Assembly (NCBI GenBank): GCA_963978905.1
Contig: OZ022256.1
Location: 50,454,001 to 50,518,000 of the forward strand
Length of the DNA stretch: 64,000 nucleotides
Direction: 5' to 3'
Source of the DNA: Trichostrongylus colubriformis
Lineage: Eukaryota > Nematoda > Chromadorea > Rhabditida > Trichostrongylidae
Below the pieces are notes generated by a model. It was not told the origin of the DNA and did no database searches. It saw nothing but the letters and a program-made list of their open reading frames with translations. Shown in pieces: positions 47,763 to 60,465 of the stretch (positions are counted from its first letter, which is position 1; each line of letters begins with the position of its first letter). The translations under genes were made by a program, and so were the position numbers.

Positions 47763-50700
47763 TTATTTGACAGCCACCGCTTCAGATGAATCGGCATCAA
47801 GCTGTTTTCCAAGGTATTCCCAATTGTGCACCATTAGTTTCTGGACGGCAAGCAGCGCATGATAACGAACATTTGGATCTTCGGCGGTTAAAAGTCGCAT
47901 TACAGCTTGCTTTCCTTGATATTGCTCTATCACCCTGAAATATGATTGAGGCGTAATAAAACTTTGGGAGAAAAGCAAAAACGACCACTATACTTGTAAG
48001 ACAAAGTATTTCGGCATTAATCAATTCCTTCTATGGGATGCGCCGCGCACGCTAGTTCCATTCAGAAACGTGGTGGCAGGGAGATGCAATTTGACTGCGG
48101 GGGCCAGCTACAAGTCAGTGCTTTAATCCTCCTAGATGAGTCCGGTACCAATTCACAGACCCGGGATAATAGAAGGCTTGGCTGGCCTGGGCGGGCGTTG
48201 CTGCGGGATTTCATCCGTGCACCATGAGACTGACGGTGCGTGCCACCTGTAACTCCACTTCTGTCCGGCAGTATTAAGGTACACTGGGATTCGAGAATGC
48301 CTCGATAATGCGGGGGTCATATATGACCCCCGGGATGGAGAGTCGTAATGGCAGAGGTCGCCAATAAGGGGAACGCTAGACGATAAGGGGAACGTGTCAT
48401 CAGCTAACCCCATACGTAAGGAGAAGTGATTGAATTTGAGTGATCAACACAAAAACTACCAAAACTAGAGTAATAAAATAAACTATACAACTGCAACAGT
48501 TACTGATACGAATATGTAGATGTCGGAGGGGATAGTATTTGGGTCCCTATTGCGGAAAGATCGCATTGAAGGGCTATTTTCTGTGACGACTGGGGTGCCC
48601 TATCTATTATATTTGAAGGGACCGTGCACGGGGAAAATGATTTTTCTGCTATCCATATATCTTTGTTGTATTAACTTAACACGGCCGCATAAAAGTTTCA
48701 CGTGAAAAGTGAAAAACCGTTTAAGATACAGTTCCTCTTTGGCTGACGAAGGGGAACGGCAGTTATGCGATTCACGCGGAGAGCGAGCCGTATACGACCC
48801 AAGAGCCGAAACAAGCCAAAAATTTGCCTATCGCACCGACAGCTCAACAGCGCGAAAGGAGCTTCCTCGTGGAGATGCGTCCCTCGCCGTCTCTGGAATA
48901 AGACCTATCCACGGATAGAATCGCCTTGCGCTATTCACGCGGAAAGAGCAACCCTCGACGTAACGCGCGCCGAGAGGTCGGATCCACAAAGGCCCTCTTG
49001 CCGCAGGTGGAATATCTGAACCACCGGGACTGGATCTGAACTAGAGGGAGGGGCTTCGTCAACACGTTGGGTCGAGACACCACTTAACGGAAATAGAGTA
49101 GAATCAATGCACAAAGCAGGAAAAAAGCAGGAAAGTGGATGCCCCGCCCCGTTGTTCGCCACTTTGAGAGCTGTAACTCAGCCAAATCCTCACCTTTTCG
49201 CATAAAACTTTACAAGCAGCCCTTGTTAGGCAAATTCAACATAAATATATGAGTCACAGAGAAACTCATTTTTTCGTGCACAATCCTTCAAAGATACAAA
49301 AACAATATAATCCAAAAATGAAACATAAAGTCAAGATATTTGCTAATGATCTTTCGAAAAGATACACGACCAAGAGAAAAAAGGGAAAAGTATACTTGTA
49401 TAAAAAATTCCCTACGTTTTGCCTCTCGGGTAATGTCGCACATATTCTCCGACATCATGTGCAGCGACACAAAGAATCAGGGGATCTTGACTCGTTTCCA
49501 AAAGTCGAATTAAAATTCTAAAATCATTCAAGAGTAGGTCAGTAGCATTTCCAAACAACCGGTAACATTCAAATATCTGCAAAGCGTATCTGATTGTAAT
49601 TCTCACTTAATGAGCTCGAAGTTTTTCTCATTGAAGCGAGGAGCATTCTCACGCCAGAATTTGTCAGACTTATGCACAGGGGACCACTGAAGTCGGCCCG
49701 AGCGAACCTTTAATTTAATACCTGCACAAGACATTCATGCTTTTTCGATGCAAAAAAGTGAAAAAAAACAGATAAGAAAGAACGGTCACAGAAATCACTT
49801 ACCTCGCTGCAGTACTCGTCAAACGAGCTGAGATCCTGGACTGAAAGGTGTAGTTGTTCGCTCAAAAACTCGATATCCTCCTATAATAACGTACAACGTC
49901 AGAGGAACTCTCGAAAATCACCTCCCAATCAATCAATAATTCATAAAGTTTGAGAAGAAATATCTTTATCCGCGAACTGTTTATGGCAAGGAAAAAGATT
50001 CAGGGTAATTGGGCATGCGCTTTGGAGAAAAATTACAACGATTTAGTCATACTGGGATACAGTGCTAGCGCACCAAATTTACCTCCAGTTCCGAATCGTC
50101 ATATTTTTTAGCGTCCATGAGTTCCAGCGTTTTGAGCGTTTTACATTGCACCATCTGCAGCGCTGCCTCTTTTTTGATTTCTCTCTCATCGACTTTTCTG
50201 AGTATGTTGCTGAACGTAGCCATAATAATGCGTATGACCTGAATGTCACTTTCAGAGCGAAACCACTCGGAATAAAAGAAAGATTAATGTTGCCTACCTT
50301 TTCTTTCGATGATTCCGAAAGAATGTCTCCTAAAGCCTGAATTACACCTAATGCAGGAGCACGACGTGCAATATCTGGATTGAATGTTAGGCACCAGAGT
50401 GCGAAGACTAGTTGATACTGCAACTGGAAGTTCGCCTTTCCGTTTAGCGCAGCAACGATAGACTGAATTCCTTCTGCTTCCACAAAAGCGTGTCTGCAAA
50501 AAGTAAAGGTCAGTATATTCTTGCAAATCAAGAAGAACTGAGAGGACAAATGAGACACCCCAAATCAAGATAAATACTAAAAAAAAAGAAAACCCGAGAT
50601 AATTTCCGGAAGATACAACTACACCTGTATTGATCAATACGGAGCATCATCTGCAGGCAACGAGCTGTGGTATTCATGTACTCGTTGGTCTGAACGAAAA

Positions 50701-52562
50701 GTATAGAGGTAAAGATTAAAGACTGCAAGCAGTATAGCAAAAATTATAATCCCAGTGTTAAATTGTGAAATAATGCCGCCCTCAGACTCAGTGATTTTGC
50801 GGCGTCCCTCTTTCGCGCGCGTACTGCCACTCTGAAGTGGTGCAATGCGGTAACTTCGCTTGTGGAGCTGCGACACCATAAAATCGCAAAACGCAAAATC
50901 GCGAAGTCTGATGGTGGCCTAACTCCCAGAACTAAAGCAGCTGATTGAGAAGTGAACTATAAAAGAAGGGACAAGAGCCACAGCCAAAAAGGAAGGGTGA
51001 GCCAAGATCGCCCCAGAAAACACAGTTGACAGTTGACGCAACAAGCAAATTCGCTGCTTGACACATCAAAATCCGACAACGCTTCACAGCATCCCACAAA
51101 GGAAGAACGATTTCGTTAGTTTCAGGTTAGAAACTTTGAAAAAATCCTATATACACTTCTTGCCCAGTGAAAGCACATCCGTGAAAGGTATGCGAAAAAC
51201 GAAAATAATAAAAAAACAGAAGAATGTGAAAATAGAATTACCGCAGCACTCTTCAGCTGATCCTTCAGGAAGGAAAAATAATAGTTGAGTTCTGATCCTT
51301 CCATTCTAGTCGTCCCGAAGCAAGCAAGTTTAGCTATGATAGAGCTCATCTTAAATACACCGTTAGGCGGACCCGAATGAAGTTCACTTTATAAACTATG
51401 GAGACAAACCTGATTGACAATAAAGTTATCTTGCCGCTGAAGGATTCCAAGGAACCACGACCACACGGTACGCTTTTGTTTTCGGGCCGCATTGTGGAAG
51501 ATCTCGACACGGCTTTTGTCTTCCTAAGTAGATGCTAGCTCAAAAGTATTATAATAAGTTCTCATTAAAATTCCAAAAGAATCAAACCGAAGGAAAAGAT
51601 AGAAAAGGAAAACTCGAATAACAAAAGAATCAAAAAGGTCGAAAGCTTCAGACTAAGGAACCTGGAGCATGTCATCGAGTACGGTAAGCACATAGCGAAC
51701 ATTTTGGTCTTTCGCCACATTGGTTATCAAATTTACAATGGTACGAGCTGCTTGACCATTTGAGTCGTTTGCAGCCAAAACGGCATCTCGCTCCTCCTTA
51801 TTCTGTAAAAGCAAGCGTCACGACTGGATACGAAGCTAAAAAAGAGTAGCCTTCGGACCCGACATGAGGCAGGGAAATAAAAAGCCAACAGACGCGTAAA
51901 ATTTGATGAACAAAACCAGATGACTTTTTTAACTCCCTTCGCTAGGTAACCGTGATATTTAATATTATATCAAATTAATATCGATATAATAACAATCACA
52001 GTAATATATTAACACTGATAATTTAATAGGTGGGTATCTTAATATCGGTTTAATCGCTGTTCGAGGTAAAACAAACACAGGCTGTTTGCCAAAATCAGGT
52101 GGCCTGACAACCATATAAGTGGGAAATAAAGAAGGCTTCGGATTTGGTTGCTTTTCGCTACTTTTGCCTTCTGCTTGATTCAACACCGAATACAAGCAAA
52201 AGCTAGATTCTGCATACAGGAAGGGAGAAAATGTCTTGAAACAACTCATAGAAACCAAACATCAAAACTAACCACGTACCTTCGCAGTTTCATAAGCAGA
52301 GATGAAGTTGTAGTCTTCTTGAGGGATCATTGACGAGCGGAGGTATGATCCCCAATTAGGTTTGCTTGCCCGCACCTTGAAAATATCAAGTAGTAGGTAA
52401 TAGAATACAATTTGGTGACTCCAGTTTTACAAACTTGAAAAGAAAATATGTAATGAATGCTGTTTCTGCAAAATTAACCTATACCTCAGCGGCCTCAAGT
52501 TGAAGTCTGGAGGTGGCATTGATCATGTCAACCGCCGGAATGGCGTGCGCTAGCTCTGCCAT
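47763..52562 (-). CDS. vha-15: V-ATPase V1 subunit H (468 aa, 12 exons)
   Basis: Regulatory subunit H of the vacuolar proton pump, which bridges V1 to V0 and is needed for coupled ATPase activity. Exons (high to low): 52562-52485, 52375-52280, 51802-51662, 51523-51410, 51349-51242, 50689-50625, 50493-50298, 50238-50083, 49880-49803, 49707-49607, 49517-49416, 47934-47763; phases agree. Motifs of the HEAT/armadillo-repeat fold: [20 protein letters not shown] near the N-terminus, [54 protein letters not shown] and [20 protein letters not shown] at the C-terminus. The length matches the family. The ATG directly follows a TTTTTCAG acceptor at 52563, so the message is probably trans-spliced. The 1.5-kb last intron holds a SINE-like copy and a repeat element. 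Confidence 0.95.
48012..48262 (-). mobile_element. tRNA-derived SINE-like element, copy 2
   Basis: Reverse-orientation relative of 22783-23060 in the last intron of the V-ATPase H gene. On the minus strand it reads from a degraded A box through CACGGATGAAATCC (B box region) and GCCCGCCCAGGCCAGCCAAG to GGAATTGATTAATGCC. It is more diverged in the promoter part than copy 1. Confidence 0.75.
48623..49282. repeat. Inverted-repeat element family E, copy 1
   Basis: The left end (CGTGCACGGGGAAAATGATT ... ATCCATATATCTTTGTTG) is inverted at the right end (CAACATAAATATATGAGTCA ... TTTTTTCGTGCAC). Terminal repeats of about 55 bp are diverged. The middle is GC-richer with no recognisable protein. The related element is at 56974-57744. 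Confidence 0.75.
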
Positions 52563-54175
52563 CTGAAAAAGGGTCATCACAGCTGTCCACACAAAATATT
52601 GAAAAACACAAATCAGCGTACAGCAAAAATAACACCATCATCGAACTAAAGGCATATCATATGGAAGGGCGAAAAACGTGCTCTTTTCAGGAAAAAGGTC
52701 TCATTGGAAAACTCGATCAGTACACTAAAAAACACTTGGGATATCGAAACATTAGAAAAACAGAAGTTCCTTGTAGAACGATAAAACACTTTTATTTGTC
52801 TCACTACCATGTGCGAAAAAGTGACAGCAAAATCAGCGTGACCCGTATCCCTTTACAATGAAGCACAGAAGTCATATGGGTACGACACCACAAAATGGAA
52901 AATTTTCAAGATGTGGAAGAAGTTACAATTTTCTGAATTTCTGGATTAAACTAGTATGGTCAGTTTGCAACTCATTTCTTGAAACTTAGAATCAATAACC
53001 AGCTCAAATCCAAAACCAACAATCACAGACCGAATTCTAGTGTAATCGCTACGAGACCACATGTACAGCAGCGAACTCGCCCACGGCGGAGGTGGAACAC
53101 GCGACGGTCGCAAGTGAGGTAGGCTCTCAAATGATTCATATGCAATTCCTCTCCAACTTCTGGTTTGGGAGTGAGAGTTCGTCACTTAGGTGGCTGTCAA
53201 TATTTTTTGGAGCTTTGCTTACCGGACATTAGCCCTTGGATGGGAAACCTCACATAAGTAAGAGATGTAAGAGATATACCGGAACATAAAAGCTCGTCTA
53301 GGCAACATCCTCAAGAGAAGCCCTTCTAGGGGACATCAAGAAAAGTTTTGCTCGATATATGCATATTATTTTTAAATACAAAATGGAACATTGCTTCTTC
53401 TTTACACATTTGGTGTCGCTGAAAGCTGATCCATCTAGTGGTACCTTGCACCTGATCTCCGTAGTCGTAGAAGTAAGCGGTTGGGTTTTGTACTGAATCT
53501 TTACCTATACTGGGATTAACATACCCCGTTTTGAGTGCCTTGTGAATGGATTTGGCAACCAGGCACAAAGTACCAGTAACGCAGCTACAAAAAAACCGAA
53601 CTGAAACGTTGTACGATATCCAGCACTTCAAGCGCGTCACACACATCGGACTTGGTGCAACACAAAAATGTCTAAAATTTATATAACAACAATATTTTGG
53701 TTACACAACAGTAACAGTGTCAAGGAACAATCAACAACATGACTTAACGTAGCCCTCTATGGAAAATTAACGGCTAGTCTATCTCTTCCGCATAGAAACT
53801 GCACAGTCGACAAGAATCCCTACAATCGGAGTAGGGCTAAAGACCATGATAGAAGAGGATCACAAGGAATGACGTTCTGTTACTTCACAAGAGAAGAACA
53901 TAAACACTCTATCGTTTCCCAGTAAGTGGCTACCACGCCCACTGGGAAGAAAAGGTTATTCGATCACACACGATATTTCACCCTTTCGTTAAAGATGAAA
54001 GATAAAGCCATATGCAAAAATATATCAATGACACTTGTGAAATCACATACTTTCAATATATAAATTAAGAACTCGAGAACACTTACATTGCAAAATCCCG
54101 ATCACTATAGGGCAAGTATCACATCGTTCATAATGATCAACTGTGTGAGGTAAAAAACGGGGTATCTGATACAAT
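52563..54175. other. Spacer between NUS1-like gene and V-ATPase H
   Basis: 1.6 kb between two minus-strand genes. Two open frames on the minus strand (53646-53326, 53185-52946) and one on the plus strand (52661-52861) show no family motif. Probably 3' UTR of NUS1 plus the V-ATPase promoter or an intercistronic spacer. Confidence 0.55.
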
Positions 54176-55315
54176 CTATTTACCTAACCGAATTTCCCGC
54201 TTACTATATGTTTCTAAACACTCCTCCAGTGCATATCGAGTGCAAGGCAATGTACGCACAGGAACGATCTCAGTCACTCGTAGACACCATGGTGGAAATC
54301 CGGATAAGGATGGAATGTTCCCAACCTAAATAGAGGAAAGCTTAATGGCAACTGGAATACGTATTCATGTAAGGATAGGACGATTAAAACATGTATTTTT
54401 TTCATTTCTTTGATAGCAAAAATTCGAAAGAAAATCACCTGTATTAAGACTTCAGGTTCATAAAGAGAGTATCGTTTAGCTAGGTGAGTCGAAACGTCGG
54501 TAACACTGATGGGCGTAGACGAAAAAGAGAGCTACAATAGTTATGTCACTGTAACTTCAGGGAACCAAGGCAAATAAAACAACAAAATTTGAAAAAAGGA
54601 ACAAGGTCTGAACCCTTACATCCCTACACGCTTCAACAAGTGTCTCTTTTCCTGATCCAACAGAAAGCAAATGGACCACTAATCTATAGGAAGACAGGTC
54701 CATAGGTGTGCTACCACAACTTGTCATCACTTTTATTCTCTGAAACACACTAATGTTAACCACTTCGACAAAAAGCCAAATCATTCATCAAATAGACGTA
54801 CCTTAGATTTGCAGAATATCTTGAGATCATCAGCGAAGTGCGAATATTCTGTGACAGGATCATAAATAGTCAACCGCCGAATGTTTGCAGCGAGACACAC
54901 ACTCAGAAGTGACATAAGTGAACTCTGAAAAAAGTAAATTCAGAGTGCGGTAAAATTCACGATTACGGTTCCAATGAGCCACAATATAGCAGTTACTAAT
55001 TCTGTTAAAGTAGTTCCAAGAGTAAGTAGTGTAGAATCACCTTGTTCATGGAACAACTGTTGTTGAGAATCGCCACATGGGCAGGAGTTTTCAAGCTACG
55101 CCGGACATCCTCCTAAAAGTACATAATGACAGCGTAAATAAGATAGCCTAGGAGAAATAGTCAAGAAAATATGCCAAAAAACTGACGTCACGTTCCCTCT
55201 GTTTAATCTCTCTTCGAGCCCAAAGCGTTGAATAACCCAAGAAGTTGCAGGCAAGTAGGACCAGCCAGTAAACACTACGAATGGCTAGCGCACACAGCCA
55301 TGCGACATCGATCAT
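54176..55315 (-). CDS. NUS1: NUS1/NgBR-like subunit of cis-prenyltransferase (228 aa, 6 exons)
   Basis: Non-catalytic partner of the DHDDS-type dehydrodolichyl diphosphate synthase in the ER membrane, needed to make dolichol for protein glycosylation. Exons (high to low): 55315-55187, 55112-55041, 54924-54802, 54739-54620, 54531-54439, 54325-54176, all in phase 0. The N-terminus has a hydrophobic segment (SVYWLVLLACNFLGY) followed by basic residues. The middle aligns with the family at LTIYDPVTEYS, compared with ISVYDHQG in the human protein as I recall it. The C-terminal exon has GFPPWCLRVTEIVPV and ends in RLGK, carrying the RXG motif that completes the active site of the complex. It lacks the catalytic motifs of DHDDS, as expected. 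It may be first in a minus-strand run with V-ATPase H and PUS1. A 5' non-coding exon may exist, since AAG precedes the ATG by two bases. Confidence 0.88.
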
Positions 55316-56037
55316 ACCTTAATGGAGGTATCAAATTCCGAAATAAAACACGTACGGGCAAATAAACAGAATATGTGGCTGCTGAAGTACGTAGTTATAT
55401 CTTCTTCAAAAATCTAGATCATCTAAAGAAACTCAGAAACCCATTGAAAAAGAGATCAGCTTGCCAACAAAACGTAAGAAGAGAGCTATGAACAACAAAC
55501 AGATTAGCAGCAGCAGCAACAGCTGATCCAAATAATGTTTACAGTTGCCAGTAAACTTTGATACCACAGTGTAAATAAATGCCACAATTACTGCCAACAA
55601 ACGTATTAAGCCGCTATGCTGACGCGACACCGCACAGTTCGCCGCGATGCGGTGGGAAACTCGGCCGCGCGACGTGCCGTTGGCCCATTGTGCGCATCCA
55701 AGAGAAGTGCGACAAGTACATACCCCTCAAAGGGCAAAGATCGCTGAGTGCTATCACAGTGAAGGGAGGGCACTCCATTGTGGGCGCTATTTTTATTTAA
55801 ATCCAAGGAGGGGGCAACGAACCCCTGTCCTTGTTTCCTTGGCTTAGCCAAAAATATACGGCTGTATGGGCAGATGGGCAATCAGTGGTGCTCAGTTGCT
55901 CAACACAGTTCAACATTTCATAAGATGCTCCCTTATTGTGATAGCACCATTGGCTTATCACTAGTTCATTAATCAGTAATTTATTTATCATTCATTAATA
56001 TTTATAGCTAAATACGGGACAGCATCAGTGTGGAACC

Positions 56038-56178
56038 TATAGTCCATTTCGGAGCGCTTGATAGGGCGTGGCCCACGGAATTGGATGAGAGTGTATCAAA
56101 CTCTCTCGTAACGCCACACACTGTCACTCTCGCCACTCAGACCACGCCCTATCACGTGCTCCGAAATGAACTAACTGT
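56038..56178. repeat. MITE family A, copy 3
   Basis: The left end ATAGTCCATTTCGGAGCGCT pairs with GTGCTCCGAAATGAACTAAC on the right; inner arms GATAGGGCGTGG and CCACGCCCTATC are exact complements. Confidence 0.85.
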
Positions 56179-56573
56179 ACATACATACTTTGTATGTGCT
56201 TCAGTCATGTTCTAGTTTATTACCCAAAAACAAAGGAAAATAAGATAAAACTGGTTCCAAAATGGATTCCACGATATTTCTTCGTTATTTGATCCCGATT
56301 AGTGTTTGTTTTCACATCTCATACTCCCCAATACCTACATTGAAATGGAGATCGGTTTTATGCACTAGTAAGACCGCGTTTATAGTTTGAACTCAGCGCA
56401 TAATTATCTTTGAGGAAAAAGATAATGATAGGTATCGATTGGGAACTGTGAGCTGTTGATGGTACCGTAGAATCCTCGGAAAAAAATAGGGCTGTGTAAA
56501 TTATCCACTGACTCCGCCCCTTCTCGTCGTATTGCTTTATCGCTCAAGCATTGGTATGAGTGCAGCCATAAAG

Positions 56574-56751
56574 TATAGTCCATCTCCCGAAAACTGATTG
56601 GGCGTGTCCTTCGAACTTGGGCGAATGGCGAGAGTGAGAGTACGTGGCGAGAGTGAGAGTGTGTGGTTGGGTGAGAGAATTGAGAGAGTTTGATACACGT
56701 TTATACAAGTCCGTAGGACACGCCTACTCTGCTTTTGGGAAATGGACTGTA
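56574..56751. repeat. MITE family A, copy 4
   Basis: The left end TATAGTCCATCTCCCGAAAA and the right end TTTTGGGAAATGGACTGTA are near-complements, with GGGCGTGTCC and GGACACGCC inside. The middle has an extra GAGAGTGAGAGTG-type tandem stretch. Confidence 0.8.
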
Positions 56752-57054
56752 GCTGGATAGTCTACAGTGGAAATAGATAATGTATCAAAACTCAGCCGCC
56801 CTTCGGATTATGACCATTATATTAATCGGAATTATGTAGGCCTACCAATAATTTATGCAAACAACAGCTTAGGATTGTTTTCGTTTGAACATCGTTTGTA
56901 CAACGCTGTATGGTCGTTGAATCACTCGAACTATCCGTACAGTAGAGCTAGGCACCTATTAACATGCATCAAATCGTCCATGGAAAAATGAATTTCTCTG
57001 TTATCCATATATTTGTGTTGTATTTGTCTGATAAGGGGGGGGGGGTGTGCAGAG

Positions 57055-57255
57055 ATGAGGGGGAATCGCTTCGCGGCGTTCCACTCGCGGCGCCACCAGC
57101 ACGACTTGCCGTATCGATTGCCCTTGGGAGCCCGGCAGAGCGTGGCTACGTCACCTCCGCGCTTCCTCCCATGCCACACTGCCTCGCTTGAAGGTTGCCA
57201 TGCCCCACCACTGGCACTCGCACTCGCCGCGGGCGACCACGCGATCCCCCGTCAT
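57055..57255. repeat. Dispersed GC-rich repeat family C, copy 2
   Basis: Reverse-orientation relative of 19480-19756 (shared blocks ATCGATTGCCCTTGGGAGCC with small changes, GTGGCTACGTCACC, CACTGGCACTCGCACTCGCC). It lies inside the family E element. Confidence 0.7.
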
Positions 57256-57416
57256 ATCTGCACACACCCAATAAGGGGCAACACGCAATGTTTCACACGA
57301 CAAAGTGAGAATTCGGCTAAAATACGCCTCCTCGAAGTGGTAGCTGAGAGGCGGGGCTTCCGACTAAATGCTCTGTACCGTCGTCCGCCGCGGTTGGAGA
57401 CGGTGAGTGGGACTGT

Positions 57417-57541
57417 CTACAGTCCCAGCGCCTGGCAGGCCGAGGCCTACGGACTTGGATTAACGTGTATCGATCTCTCTCATCCCGCCACACTCACTCT
57501 CGCCATCCCCAAGTTCGTAGGCCGCGCCAGGCGTCGGAAGT
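57417..57541. repeat. MITE family A, copy 5
   Basis: The left end TACAGTCCCAGCGCCTGGCA and inner arm CCTACGGACTTGG pair with CCAAGTTCGTAGG and CGCGCCAGGCGTCGG on the right. It matches copy 1 at its left end; the right terminus is eroded. Confidence 0.75.
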
Positions 57542-58705
57542 AATTTTCTCTTCACACTAGCTTCTTCGAATGCGGCAGGCGAGGAGGCGGGCCCTCTTTC
57601 GGAGGCCCCGCCCCTTCGGCCGCCACTTTGAAGAGCTGTATCTTTGCCGTATTCTCACTTTTTCGCGTGGAACTTTGCATGCTGCCCTTAATAAATACAA
57701 CATAAATGTATGGGTCACAGAGAAACTCATTTTCTCGTACATGATTCCTATGATAATACAATAAGATCTCTTTGGAGGTATGGATTTTAATGAAATGTAG
57801 CGTTGACCACGCTTGGCAAGGGTGGAACATGCCCGTAGACACACGATCCTGCGAAAACCTAAATAACCACTGTTTCTACACCATACAGACGTCTACTTTA
57901 CAGGAATTTTTTTCAGGCGAATTTATCCAGGCGAAAGAACCGAGGGGTTAATGGGATGCCTCTAACGTTATTCGAAACCCTGTTGTTGCACAAAAATTGT
58001 CTCAACAACTCAGGAGCTTCTTTCCCTAAGGTCACGCATGAATCCATATCCCCATGATTCGCAGGTGTGCGAATTATTGACTTGTCAGCCATGTAACGAC
58101 ATGTTACTGTTACTGTTGTCCCCCTCCCCCATGTGTCACAGCTCCAAGACTCGTCGCAAGAAGTATAAAATCTTAACGAAATAGAAATCATTTCCTTTCC
58201 TGTGGACTTCATTCAAATGTTTTTATTTGTTTATTTATTTATTACATCACCTATGTGACATGCCATCTAACTATGCAAAACACCAGAAACGGAACAATTC
58301 AACTCAAGAATAGGAGCAAATAGAACGTAAAAAAGCTAAATAGGCCCGCACTATACCTATCAATCAGTGTTTATTTATTTCATACAGCATACATACATAT
58401 TTCATACATACAGCATAGTCATAAATCGTACTCATATCGCACCTGCGCAGCACACCTACATCTCAAGGCATGTTAACAGCCACTATCGTTGATTTGACTA
58501 CGTTTTTGGTCTTTTAGTGGGTCCATTCCCATGTGTTCGGCAACGACCGCAACAGTTTACATGATTATAGACTGATTACCCATGGTCCTTTAGGAGCGTT
58601 GGATAGGAGAGCATATGATAGGATTAGTGAAGCAATTTGCCCGATGTACCCGTCGTTTGAGTTGCAAAATCGTCGCCACATACCCAACAAGTTCTCGCGC
58701 GTGCT

Positions 58706-58889
58706 TTAAAGGAACTGGAAGGGGTCCGAAACAAGAGGAAGATGCAAAGAAATGAGCATTTTGTAACGAACACTCAAGGTTAGAAGCGATAATCGGCGAG
58801 AAACCCGGATTCAAAATTGCGACGCTGTGGTGTGTATTCGCATCCCATTCGCATCAACACACTGACTTTCCGAGTTGTCCGCTGTAGGA
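58706..58889 (+). repeat. Dispersed repeat family D, copy 2
   Basis: Direct-orientation relative of 34146-34330, with the same block order and scattered substitutions. Confidence 0.8.
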
Positions 58890-60012
58890 GACGGGCTACG
58901 GGCCAACGTTAGTTGTAGCACCTGATTCCCAGCGCAGTGGAGTGGCCATTCCCAACTACATTAGCATTCATGTACGTACATCTAGAAACAATATGAGAAA
59001 GAACAAAGGAAAAAGTAAAAGGAAAGATCAACTTTATAGTATAAACATCTCCTCTTTGCACCACGCCGAGGCGTCAAACTGGCGAGCTTGTGCAATGACG
59101 GCCACTTAAACTCGTCCGATCTACGTCTGTTCTACCGTAGACCAAAATTACCCTCTTTCGGTGTATTTAGCTCGCCTCGTTATTAATCGATCGATCTTCT
59201 CTATTTCTGAAGGGAACGCCTGGCGACCATCTTCCTGACAGCGCGTGCTCACTCTTGTGCGAAGTATAGCAGGAATTCCTCTGCAAACAAGGATTTCCAA
59301 GATGTGTTTTGTTGACAGGAATAACACACTAAAAGCAGTAAGGTTCATTTTTAGCCATAAAGCTCCGATAGGCGGAAGCAGTGGTGCTATGAGGTTGGCA
59401 CCGATTATTGTGTTTTCTTTTCGTTTATGCCGTTCGTGAGAGTAAAAACGAAATGGGACGGCTAAGAACACAGTAAAGGACACTCCTATGTGGGCAGTTG
59501 GCTTCTAAATACATGCTGTGGTGTTTTTTCCCAATACTGTCTGTCATGACCTCTTTGACAAAGCTTTCAAGGCCTCAGAGATTCCTGGCCTCTTTCATCA
59601 GAACGACATGTTTGCTCTGGTTTTTGGGAGCATAAATCCTGAATAGTGAAGAATTTTCATATTAAGTGTATGTTTTGATCTTATATGCTTTTAACTCAAG
59701 AATAGAGTGAATACTTTTTTTTTGGGGGGGGGGGGGGTCTTGTAACAAAGAGCTGGATTGGTTATCGTTTCGCACGAGCTTTCAGACGAAAACCAAACAA
59801 TGATGAATATCCAGAGATTGAAATATAACTGCCTGTATCAACTAACAGAGAGCGCAAGTTTTGGAGAGGTTTGTATCCACAATAGGAGGGGGGGGGGGGG
59901 AATGGTAAGCTACGTCAGCTGTTTAGGACGATATCCAACGATAGGTGAACCATTGGCACGGCTCGCTCTTCAATCTTAGTTGGGCAAGTGTTCAGAGCGG
60001 TCCATGACACAT

Positions 60013-60367
60013 GCGATTCAGGCCATCAGGCGGAAAGGAATGGATAAAAATTGATAAGGCAATCAGGCGATCGATCGAGTAATCGATATGCATCTTTTCC
60101 TGTCTGCCTGGTCGCCCGTTCGCTCGATATGTATCGTTTTCGGTGCCATCACAAGGGGGAGGGGGGGGGGGCTTCTGCTTCTGAACAATTTTTGTGGGGT
60201 CACTCTACACATTCAAGCGTATACTTTTACTTAAGCTTTGAGGGAAGAAGGAGGGGGCTCCTCTCCCTCTAGTGGCTTAGGTAAAAATAGGGTCCAGTAG
60301 TGGGATTCCCCCCCCCCCCTCATTGCCTCTTTTTCTTTCCGCCTGATCGCCTTACCGCCTGAATCGC
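60013..60367. repeat. Inverted-repeat element with internal G/C tracts
   Basis: The left end CGATTCAGGCCATCAGGCGG is inverted at the right end CCGCCTGATCGCCTTACCGC CTGAATCG. Just inside lie a G-run (near 60160-60171) and a C-run (near 60309-60319). MITE-like, non-coding. Confidence 0.7.
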
Positions 60368-60465
60368 GGACCCTGAACAATGCTTCAGCGCGAAAAAGGG
60401 AATTCTAGCGGGATAGGACGCTATTTGACTGATAACTGATCCCTCTTCTTAGTAACTGCTGAGTA

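Larger units (their letters stand above)
56974..57744. repeat. Inverted-repeat element family E, copy 2
   Basis: The left end CGTCCATGGAAAAATGAATT ... TTATCCATATATTTGTGTTG is inverted at CAACATAAATGTATGGGTCA ... CATTTTCTCGTACATG. It resembles 48623-49282 at both ends and carries a family C block and a family A MITE between them, so it looks like a nested cluster. Confidence 0.75.

Noticed and set aside
49518..49606. Upstream extension of the V-ATPase H exon (frame through [13 protein letters not shown])
   Set aside because: It would need a 17-bp intron; the acceptor at GATTTTAG gives [16 protein letters not shown], which fits the family.
57013..57543. 176-codon plus-strand frame
   Set aside because: It runs across repeat families C, E and A, which recur elsewhere in unrelated frames; composition follows the repeat.
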